Shown in pieces: positions 1 through 9,129 of a DNA stretch of 64,000 bases. The stretch covers positions 120,052,445 to 120,116,444 of the forward strand of contig NC_092053.1 of NCBI RefSeq assembly GCF_003086295.3. Reading direction: 5' to 3'. Below the pieces are notes generated by a model. That model ran no database searches and had not been told where the DNA came from. It saw nothing but the letters and a program-made list of their open reading frames with translations. Position 1 is the first letter of the stretch, and each line of letters opens with the position of its first letter. Source of the DNA: Arachis hypogaea (lineage: Eukaryota > Streptophyta > Magnoliopsida > Fabales > Fabaceae). Made by a program: the position numbers and the translations under genes.

Positions 1-1117
1 CCAGTGTCGCAATGGACGTGGGGATCGTAGTTGTTCACCACCCACGAGTTGTGAAAGTGTTTGTGGGGATCATTGTTATTTACCGTCCACGGGTGTGCGC
101 TTTCCAATTGAAAATGTTGCAAGGATCGTGGTGGTGTACCGCTCACAATGGTGGGGATCGTGGTAGTGTACCGCTCACCATGTAGGGATCGTGGTGGTGT
201 ACTGTCTACCGGTTTTCAAGAGAAGGATATCCGGGTTAGCTACCGAATGTGTCGGGTTCTGGCAAAGCAACTGATATGTGAGCTCATGGCCAGTAGGACA
301 GACATGCATCATACTGCATTTGTTTGTTATTGTTTATGTATGCTTAATTATTTTGGTTTGCCTATCTGATAAATTCTATTAACTGGTAACTATGATATTT
401 GATGTAACTGTTCTTTAAATGTGTTTGCCTTGTATTTATTTGTGATTGTGATTGATTTCTATTTTGAGTATTTGGTGGTGGATTGATAATAGCGGTGATG
501 GTGATTTGATTTGATTTGATTTGGGTTGGAGGCCGTGATTGGTTGGATCAGTGGTAAGCGGTGAAATGTATGGAATATTATTTTGCGTGAAATTTTGTTA
601 TAAGAAAAATGAGTTTTAGGTTTGGATAATGAACTGATGATCATTGCGATTGAAAATAGTTTTATTTAAAATATCTTCTTACGACAATTCTTGAAAATCC
701 TCTACTGAGAACCAGCGAGGACGATATTCTCACCCCCTACAGAGTTCTCTTTTTAGGACAAACGAGAAAGCTTGCGGAGTTTTCGTTAAGTTCTCATATA
801 TGTTGTTTCTATTGTATACAAATGTTATAGATTTTCCTCACCTTTATTATTATATTCTTGTAAGAGGGATATGAGTCGTAATTGTAATGACATATGTATA
901 TAATATTTGTAAGTTGCTTGAGTAAGAAGTTTTGTATATATGTATAAGCTTGTCTATCTTCGAGAAAAAGTATTTCCATTTTTTTTAAGAAAATGGCAAT
1001 ACAATTTCAAGTCAAAGGCTCCTCTTTTGTTATTAAATAGATGAAGTCGTCGTAATACTTCTCGCTATCAGAGTGACGCAGTCGGAAGCATGACATTTTG
1101 ATAGTAAGGGTGTTACA
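1..1117 (+). mobile_element. 3' part of an LTR, cut by the window edge
   Basis: The stretch ends in GGGTGTTACA, the same terminus as the LTRs at 4008 and 6739. It shares their block TGAGCTCATGGCC...AGACATGCATCATACT (here about 280-320). The first 215 bases carry repeats of a GTGGGGATCGTRGTNGTNYACC...CAC type, comparable to the hairpin array in those LTRs. The 5' end lies outside the window, so a target duplication cannot be tested. Coding sequence of a MULE transposase resumes directly after 1117, so this LTR seems to be inserted in that gene. No gene is visible in it. Confidence 0.6.
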
Positions 1118-1301
1118 CGCAATCTTCCGCTCACAGGCCTTGGCTAGATGCGTTGTTCACAAGGAAGAGAGATGAATCTGAGGCTTGTATAAGTGCAGGA
1201 CAACTATTCTCTGAATATACAACTCAAAAAATTTTGTCAAATCAACACTCAGCGAGGAACATCCAAGTTAACTTATTTGATAGGCAGAACGAGGTCTTTG
1301 A
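1118..1301 (+). pseudogene. MULE transposase fragment upstream of the SWIM finger
   Basis: Translation from about 1122 is open and reads like the region before the SWIM finger of plant MuDR transposases, with the short blocks FSEYTTQKIL, RNIQVNLFDR and QNEVFEV. It stops at the insertion point of the LTR element, and the last five bases (TTTGA) are the target duplication. The frame resumes beyond 6740. Known role of the family: DDE transposase of Mutator-like elements. The copy is broken by two LTR insertions, and the catalytic DDE part is not in this window. Confidence 0.75.
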
Positions 1302-1508
1302 TGTAAGACTTCGGATTTTTAAAAATTAAATAATTAATTATTTATGAGCTAATATATTATATTAAGATATAATTTTTAAGAAAATTATTTTTAACAAAAA
1401 TAATTAAATAAAATTTTATAATTATTAAAGTTTAATTTAATTATTATTTATTCTATTAAATTTGAATTATATATCAAAAAAATAATTTAATAAAATAAAA
1501 TAAAATTG

Positions 1509-1590
<82 letters not shown>
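1509..1590 (+). repeat. (ATT)n microsatellite
   Basis: About 27 tandem ATT units within the 5' LTR. They give a spurious poly-isoleucine frame on the - strand. Confidence 0.97.
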
Positions 1591-1595
<5 letters not shown>

Positions 1596-3133
1596 TTTTT
1601 CCTTGGCCAAAGCCTTAAGGGAATTAAGGAAGAAAACCTAATCTTTCTTACACTCTTAGAACCGAACCTTTGAAGAAAAGAAAAGAATGGAAGTAACCGA
1701 GAGTGAGGATGACCAAAAACCATGGAGCTTTAACTCTTCCGACCTCGATTTCTTGAGATCCGTAACTTCAATAAAAAATCTAATCCGGTAAAAATGTTCG
1801 TATCTTCCTCTTCTACACATTGGCATCATTTTTGTTCGGTGGAAGCTAACGGTGACGTAACTCCCCCTTTCCCTTGAGTTCGCCCAATTGGAGTTCTATG
1901 AGACACAGACAATTTCTGACGTTCTTCTATTTGACAGATCGGTCAAAAAGTTTCTTCGGAGCTTCTATTATTTTGATTTTGTACAGAGGTAGGGTTTGGT
2001 AACTTTATAATAATTAAATGTGAAATTGATAAGTGAATGTTGATTTGGTTGATTATTGTTTTAGCTTCAATGAGTTTATGTTGAATTATTGTTGTTGCTT
2101 GTGATTTGTTGGTTTGGCTATGAGGAACAGCTCAGCTGTCGTTGTTTTAATGGTTTTGGGACTTTTGTAATGTGGTATTTTGAGAAAATTGATGAGATTT
2201 AGTGATTGGAAGATTAAAACAAAAGTTGAGAAAAATAGATAACCGAAAAACTCAAAAACGATCTTAAAATACAAGTAATATCTTGAAAGGAAAGGGTTAA
2301 GGGTTTCGGTTTTAGTATAAGAGAAAGATTAATATTTAAACTTTATTTTTGAAGGATAACATTGTATTTGTAAATAAAAATTGAGGTACAATTTGTAATT
2401 ATATAAATTTATGGGTATTTTGGGTAATAAATAAAGTACGGGAGTAAAAATGGGTATTTTATAAAAGTTCAGGGTTGTTTTTATAAATATGAAAATAAGT
2501 GCGGGTTCCAAATATAATTTGATAAAATATTAAGGTTAAAAATAGAATATTAAAAAGTTCGTGATTTAGAAAATAATTAATAAAAGTTTAAAAATAAGAT
2601 TTTATAAACTAGGTTTTAAGAAAATATATATTATTTATTTACCATTTAAATTATCTTATTTAAATTATTGTTATCATTTTATTAAGAATATTTAAGTTAG
2701 AGAGAGCAAATAGAAGAACTCTTAAAAGTTTTAGAGGACGCAGTAGATTTAAGAACTGTATGATTCTTTTTTATAAGATATTAGGAAAAGGCGAAGGAAT
2801 AATGTGAAGTTGAATTATAATAAAGAATTAAAATATTAAAGAAAAGAAGAGAGAAAGAAAAGAAGTAAGAAAATAAAAGAGAAAGATGAGAAAGAAAAGA
2901 AAAGAAAAAGAACAAGAAGAAAAGGATATATTAAGTAGAAGGAATCTCTGCCACAGGAGAGCAGATAAAAAAGAAAGTATTAATTAAAGGAATCTCTGCC
3001 ACAGGAGAGCAGAGAACAAAGATTAAAAGAATTTGATGAACGTCTGCCACAATAGAGTATATAAAAAAGAAGGTAGTAGAGTAGAGAGCAAAGATTCAAA
3101 AGAAATTGAGTGTTGTTTGGGCCTTAGTGCCAA

Positions 3134-3319
3134 GTATCTAGTGAGGACAGCGATGCGTAATGCTCACTTGATACTATAGGGATGGTTCAGTGAGGACGGT
3201 GATGCATAATGCTCACTGGAGACCGAAAGGAAGTTTCCCCCATGAGGAGGGCGATGCGTAACACTCATGGAGGGGACGTTGGCTGAGATAATGACGACGA
3301 TACGAAACGCTTATCTCAG
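3134..3319 (+). other. Array of four stem-loops with a shared loop sequence
   Basis: Four consecutive inverted repeats: GTATCTAGTGAG/CTCACTTGATAC (3134-3174), GGTTCAGTGAG/CTCACTGGAGACC (3184-3224), CCCCATGAG/CTCATGGAGGGG (3237-3275) and CTGAGATAA/TTATCTCAG (3283-3319). The stems differ, but each loop is a variant of GACGGCGATGCGTAAYGC. The second LTR has the same array at 5861-6046. Function is unknown. Lying inside an LTR it could be an RNA structure of the transcript, which is inference. Confidence 0.8.
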
Positions 3320-4011
3320 TACCAGTGTCGGAAATCGGACAAAAAAATGACACATGAGCTCATGGCCTATATAGGACTAGACATGCATCATACTTGTTTG
3401 CACATACTTCTCTGTGATATGTGTTTTTTGAGATTGTGTGTGTGTGTGTGCTCTTGACTTGTGATTTTCTCTGTATCTCTGGTTTGTTAAAGTTGTCTGT
3501 ATTATGAGGTTTGTTCTATTGACCAACTGTTGAAGATTGTAAGTGGGCTATTGTGAAATTCATGTGTAACAAATAGTAAAAATGAATATAACTGTACACC
3601 TTGACCCTACTAAGAACTCCCTAGTTCTTACCCTCTATTTCCACCCATTTCAGCTACAGGTGCAAAGGTTTAGTGTGGAGCTACAGGAGCATAGAAGATT
3701 ATGTTTACGAGTTGAGTTGTTAGAATTCAGTTTTCCCTCATCATTCATTCTTTTTGTTTTTAGAGGGGTAGGACTTATAATTGAGGTTCTTTGAATAAGT
3801 CTATGTATATAAAGCTATGTGAATATATATACTTTTGTGATTAAGTGAGTTAAAATAAAGTCTGCTTTCATTTTCTTAATTAAAGTTTCGGTTCGTATTC
3901 GTGAAGGCTCAATATTAAATCAAGATAGTATATAATCTAAAGGTTTTGAGGTAAGTAACGCTTGAGCTTTTGGTACGATCATGAGGTGCTAAAAGTTAGG
4001 GTGTTACATTA

Positions 4012-4023
4012 TGGTATCAGAGC
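4012..4023 (+). promoter_or_regulatory. Primer-binding site, tRNA-iMet type
   Basis: TGGTATCAGAGC lies three bases after the 5' LTR end and is complementary to the 3' end of initiator tRNA-Met. This fixes the LTR boundary and the element's + orientation. Confidence 0.9.
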
Positions 4024-4449
4024 AATCCGTTCCTTTTAGAGCCTTGGGAATGGACTGACTATGCTTCACTGCATACTCTGAGTGTCTGTCATGCAATAGG
4101 ACTTGTCCTAATGATAAGATTTTGAGTTTCACGTGCATGATTGTCTATTGATTAATGTTGTTAGTCGACCGTTGCATTCCTCATGGTATTATGTCCGGCC
4201 AACTTAATACTGATGATTTGTGTATTCGGGAACACTAATGGATTATCATAGATGAGATAGAAATAATAAGTTCTGCGAATTACGAGGTTTGGAAACGTTA
4301 GAAGTTATGTTTTAAGGATTCATTTCGACGTATACTCTTTATTCCTTCCTTAAAAAATGTGATTTGAATACATCTTTCAACCACACCTTATCGTTCATGC
4401 ATATCTTTGCTTGATTGTGATCCAATCTGTTCACTTGAATTTTTTTGAG

Positions 4450-6739
4450 TGTTCATATCTTCCTCCTCTACATGTTGGCATCATTTTTGTTCGGTGGAAG
4501 ATGACGGTGACATAGCTCCCCTTTCCCTTGAGTTCGGCCAATTAGAGTTCTATGAGGCACATTCAATTTCTGATGTTTTTCTCTTCGACAGATCGGTCAG
4601 AAAGTTTCTCCGGAGCTTCCGTTGTTTTGATTTTGTACGGAGGTAGGGTTTGGTAATTTTATAATAATTAAATGTGAATTTGATAAGTGAATGTTGATTT
4701 GGTTGATTATTGTTTGAGTTTGAATGAGTTTATGTTGAATTATTGTTGTTGCTTATGATTTGTTAGTTCGGCTATGAGGAACAGCTCAGTTGTGGTTGTT
4801 TTAATAGTTTTGGAACTGTTGTGATGTGGTATTTTGAGGAAATTGATGAGATTCAGTAATTAGATGATTAAATTAAAAGCTGAGAAAAATTAGTAACCAA
4901 AAAACTCGAAAACGAATTAAAATACAAGTAATATTTTGAAAGGAAAGGGCTAAGGGTTTCGGTTTTGGTATAAGAGGAAGATTAATATTTAAACTTTATT
5001 TTTGAAGGGTAACATTGTATTTGTAAATAAAAATCGAGGTACAATTTGTAATTACATAAGTTTTCGAGTATTTTGGGTAATAAATAAAGTACGGGAGTAA
5101 AAATGGATATTTTATAAAAGTTCAGGGTTGTTTTTATAAATATGAAAATAAGTGAGGGTTCCAAATATAATTTGATAAAATATTACGATTAAAAATAGAA
5201 TATTAAAAAGTTCGTGATTTAGAAAGTAATTAATAAAAGTTTAAAAATAAGATTTTATAAACTAAGTTTTAAGAAAATATAAATTATTTATTTACCAATT
5301 AAATTATCTTATTTATATTATTGTTATCATTTTATTAAGAATATTTAAGTTAGAGAAGAGCAAATAGGAAAACTCTTAAAAGCTTCAGAGGATGCAGTTG
5401 ATTTAAGAATTGTATGATTCTTTTTTATAAGATATTAGGAAAAAACGAGGGAATAATGTGAAGTTGAATTATGATAAAGAATTAAAATATTGAAGAAAAG
5501 AAGAGAGAAAGAAAAGAAGTAAGAAAATAAAAGAGAAATATGAGAAAGAAAAGAAAAGAAAAAGAACAAGAAGAAAAGGATATATTAAGTAAAAGGAATC
5601 TCTGCCACAGGAGAGCAGAGAACAAAGATTAAAAGAATTTGATGAATGTCTGCCACAGTAGAGCAGATAAAAAAGAAAGTATTAATTAAAAGAATCCCTG
5701 CCACATGAGAGTAGAGAACAAAGATTAAAAGAGTTTGATAAACGTCTACCACAATAGAACAGATAGAAAAGAAGGTATTAATTAAAGGGATCTCTGTCGC
5801 AGTAGAATAGAGAGCAAAGATTGAAAAAAAATTTGAGTGCTGTTTGGGCCTTAGTGCCAAGTATCTAGTGAGGACGACGATGTGTAACGCTCACTTGATA
5901 CTATAGAGATGGCTTAGTGAGGACAGCGATGCGTAACACTCACTAGAGACCGAAAGGAAGGTTACCGCATGAGGACGGTGATGCGTAATGCTCATGGAAG
6001 GGACGTTGGCTGAGATAATGACGGCGATACGAAACGCTTATCTCAGGACCAGTGTCGGGAATCGGGCAACAAACCGACACATGAGCTCATGGCCTGTATA
6101 GGACTAGACATGCATCATACTTGTTTGCACATACTTCTCTGTGATATGTGTTTTCTGAGATTGTATGTGTGTATGTGTGCTTCTTGACTTGTGATTTTCT
6201 CTGTATCTCTGGTTTGTTAAAGTTGTCTATATTATGAGGTTTGTTGCTATTGACCAACTGTTGAAGATTGTAAGTAGGCTATTGTGAAATTCCTGTGTAA
6301 CAAATAGTAAAAATGAATATAACTGTACACCTCGACCCTACTAAGAACTCCCCAGTTCTTACCCGCTATTTCCACCCATTTCAACTACAGGTGCGAAGGT
6401 TTAGTGTGGAGCTACAGGAGCATAGAAGATTATGTTTACGAGTTGAGTTGTTAGAATTCATTTTTCCCTTGTCATTCATTCTTTTTGTTTTTAGAGGGGT
6501 AGGACTTGTAATTGAGGTTCTTTGAATAAGTCTATGTATATAAAGCTATGTGAATATATATACTTTTGTGATTAAGTGATTTAAAATAAAGTCTCCTTTT
6601 GTTTTCTTAATTAAAGTTTCGGTTCGTATTCGTGAAGGCTCAATATTAAATCAAGATAGTATATAATCAAAAGGTTTTGAGGTAAGTAACGCTTGAGCTT
6701 TTGGTACGATCATGAGGTGCTGAAAGTTAGGGTGTTACA
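4450..6739 (+). repeat. 3' LTR, 5'-truncated
   Basis: Homologous to 1795-4008 from TGTTCRTATCTTCCTC to GGTGTTACA. It lacks the first ~490 bp of the LTR because of the interior deletion. It carries extra units of the CTGCCACA..GAGCAG repeat at about 5597-5810. The TTTGA target duplication follows immediately. Confidence 0.85.
5861..6046 (+). other. Second copy of the four-hairpin array
   Basis: Same order of four inverted repeats as at 3134-3319, starting GTATCTAGTGAG and ending TTATCTCAG. Small differences lie in loops and stems. Confidence 0.8.
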
Positions 6740-7140
6740 TTTGAAGTTCTTGGCGTTGTGATTGTGGTGAGTTTCAGGTAGATCGAATTCCGTGTCGCCA
6801 TGTATTTGCCTGTTGTGCAAACTAGCGCCTAGATTGGAAACAGTATGTGCACGAGGTTTACATGTTGGGAGAGATCTGAAAGGTATATAAAACTCAATTC
6901 AGGCCACTAGGAAACCCAACAACATGGCATGTGCATCAAGGATCAAGAGTAGTACCCAATCCCCACTTCAAGCAAGTGGTCAAAGGTCGCCCTAAGAAAA
7001 CTCGTTTCTTGAATGAGATGGATATTCGTGATCTACGTGGTCTTAGGCGTTGTAGGCTTTGTGGAGATGAGGGTCATAGCCGAAGCAGATGCCCGCGCCG
7101 TGGTAATGCTAGTGCTAGAGGATCGGCTCCAAATTCGTAG
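6740..7140 (+). pseudogene. MULE transposase C-terminus (SWIM finger, zinc knuckle)
   Basis: After the target duplication the sequence encodes a SWIM motif (CDCGEFQVDRIPCRH, about 6757-6801) followed by FACCANQ-like residues with TAG in place of the expected Gln codon. A second stop (TGA) lies near 6876. From about 6925 to the TAG at 7138-7140 the frame is open and contains a CX2CX4HX4C knuckle, [18 protein letters not shown] followed by a knuckle is the usual C-terminal order in plant MuDR transposases. With 1118-1301 it forms one gene, split by the LTR element and also carrying a small frame-breaking deletion near 6745. Not functional. Confidence 0.85.
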
Positions 7141-7141
7141 C

Positions 7142-8820
7142 TGATGAGCGGATAATTTATACGCTTTTTGGCATTATTTTTACATAGTTTTTAGTATGAT
7201 TTAGTTAGTTTTTAGTATATTTTCATTAGTTTTTAAATAAAAATTACATTTCTGGACTTTACTATGAGTTTGTTTGTTTTTCTGTGATTTCAGGTAATTT
7301 CTGGCTAAAATTGAGGGACTTGAGCAAAAATCTGATTCAGAGGCTGAAGAAGGACTGCAGATGCTGTTGGATTCTGACCTCCCTGCACTCGAAATAGATT
7401 TTCTGGAGCTACAGAAACCCAATTGGCATGCTCTCAATTGAGTCGGAAAGTAGACATCCAGGCTTTCCAGCAATATATAATAGTCCATACTTTTCCCGAG
7501 TTTAGACGATGCAAACTGGCGTTTAACGCCAGCTTTCTGCCCTATTCTGGAGTTAAACGCCAAAAACAGGTTGCAAATCAGAGTTAAATGCCAGAAATAG
7601 GCTACAACCTGGCGTTTAACTCCAAAAAGAGTCTCTACACATGAAAGCTCAATGCTCAGACCAAGCACACACCAAGTGGTGGAGTTTTCTCTATTCATCT
7701 TTGGACCAGTGGCATACACATTACTTCTCTGTAAACCCTAGTAACTAGTTTAGTGTAAATAGAACTTTTTACTATTGTTTTAGAGAGGATCTTTTGACCA
7801 TCTTTAGATCATTGTATGCGTTTAGGAGGCTGGCTTCACGGCCATGCCTAGACCTTCATCACTTATGTATTTTCAACGGTAGAGTTTCTACACACCATAG
7901 ATTAAGGTGTGGAGCTCTGCTGTTCCTCATGAATTAATACAAAGTACTATTGTTTTTCTATTCAACTCAATCCTATTTCTTATCTAAGATATTCATTCGC
8001 ACACAAGAACATGATAAATGTGATGATTATGTGACGCTCATCACCATTCTCACTTATGAACGCGTGCCTGACAAACACTTCCGTTCTACATGAAAGTAAG
8101 CTTGAATGCATATCTCTTAGCCTCCTGATTTACGATCAGAGTCTTCGTGGTATAGGCTAGAATTATTGGCGGCCATTCTTGAGATCCGGAAAGTCTAAAC
8201 CTTGTCTGTGGTATTCCGAGTAGGATCTGGGAAGGGATGGCTGTGACGAGCTTCAAACTCACGAGTGCTGGGCGTAGTGACAGACGCAAAAGGATCACTG
8301 GATCCTATTCCAGCATGATCGAGAACCGACAGATGATTAGCCATGCTGTGACAGTGCATTTGGACCATTTTCACTGAGAGGACGGGATGTAGCCACTGAC
8401 AACGGTGATGCCCAACATAAAGCTTGCCATGGAAAGGAGTATGAGTGATTGGATGAAAGTAGTAGGAAAGCAGAGGTTCAGAAGGAACAAAAGCATCTCC
8501 ATACGCTTATCTGAAACTCTCACCAATGAATTGCATAAGTATCTCTATCCTATTTTATATTTTAAATTATATTTTAACTATCAATTCACCATAACCATTT
8601 GAATCCGCCTGACTGAGATTTGCAAGATGATCATAGCTTGCTTCAAGCCGACAATCTCCGTGGGATCGACCCTTACTCACGTAAAGTTTATTACTTGGAC
8701 GACCCAGTGCACTTGCTGGTTAGTTGTGCGAAGTTGTGAAAAAGAACTAAGATTATGAACGTGCATATTAAGTTTTTGGCGCCGTTACCAAGGAATGAAC
8801 AATCACGATTTCGTGCACCA
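7142..8820 (+). mobile_element. Solo LTR of an Athila/Tat-type gypsy element, TSD GTAGC
   Basis: Starts TGATGAGCGGATAATTTATACG, ends TTTCGTGCACCA, and is flanked by GTAGC at 7137-7141 and 8821-8825. It is the same LTR family as 31198-32678 and 41753-43287, in the opposite orientation. The near-palindromes TGGCGTTTAACGCCA and variants lie at about 7515-7625. Near its 3' end (8777-8789) it has TGGCGCCGTTACC, a copy of the family's primer-site sequence, which the other two LTRs lack internally. It sits one base after the MULE stop codon. No gene. Confidence 0.9.
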
Positions 8821-9129
8821 GTAGCCTGTGACCTTAGTTGTTTCCAATATTTTATTTAGTATGATATTCAGTTTAGTTTGTGATCTCAGTCATTTCTGGC
8901 ATTTTATAAGTATTATGTTCAATTGTAGTTTGCGATTTGAGGTGTATCCAATACTTTATTTAGCCTTATATTCATATTAAGTCCTGTGATGGTTACTTTG
9001 CTTAAGTTAATTTTCAAGTTTACTTTGCTTAGAGAATTAATTAAAACAACACAATGGGTAGAGAATTAAAATAATAACATAAAATTACTTTCCCTAAACC
9101 TAAACCATAAACAACTGGGCTAACTCATT
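8821..9129 (+). other. Spacer between MULE transposase and PMD pseudogenes
   Basis: Contains the second GTAGC target copy, then AT-rich sequence with no frame. It presumably includes the 3' untranslated ends of both convergent genes. Confidence 0.5.

Larger units (their letters stand above)
1302..4008 (+). repeat. 5' LTR (complete copy)
   Basis: Begins TGTAAGACTTCGG and ends GGTGTTACA. It aligns with 4450-6739 from about 1795 onward. It contains an (ATT)n microsatellite, purine-rich sequence with CTCTGCCACAGGAGAGCAG hairpin repeats (about 2945-3060), and a four-hairpin array at 3134-3319. The 70-codon frame at 3582-3794, also present in the other copy, shows no recognisable domain, and I do not call it a gene. 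Confidence 0.85.
1302..6739 (+). mobile_element. LTR retrotransposon, internally deleted, TSD TTTGA
   Basis: The element is flanked by TTTGA at 1297-1301 and 6740-6744, starts TG and ends CA. A 2707-bp 5' LTR (1302-4008) is followed at 4012 by a tRNA-iMet-type primer site. Only 441 bp of interior remain before sequence homologous to the LTR resumes at 4450. The second LTR lacks the first ~490 bp of the first, so one deletion removed gag-pol, the polypurine tract and the start of the 3' LTR. No coding sequence survives. The primer site suggests Ty3/gypsy, but without pol this is inference. By eye the LTR copies differ by several percent, so the insertion is not recent. Confidence 0.85.

Noticed and set aside
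1487..1723. 78-codon - strand frame with a long poly-isoleucine run
   Set aside because: Translation of the (ATT)n microsatellite.
3582..3794. 70-codon frame present in both LTRs (also 6313-6525)
   Set aside because: Repeated only because the LTR is repeated; no domain recognised, and substitutions between the copies show no coding bias that I could judge.
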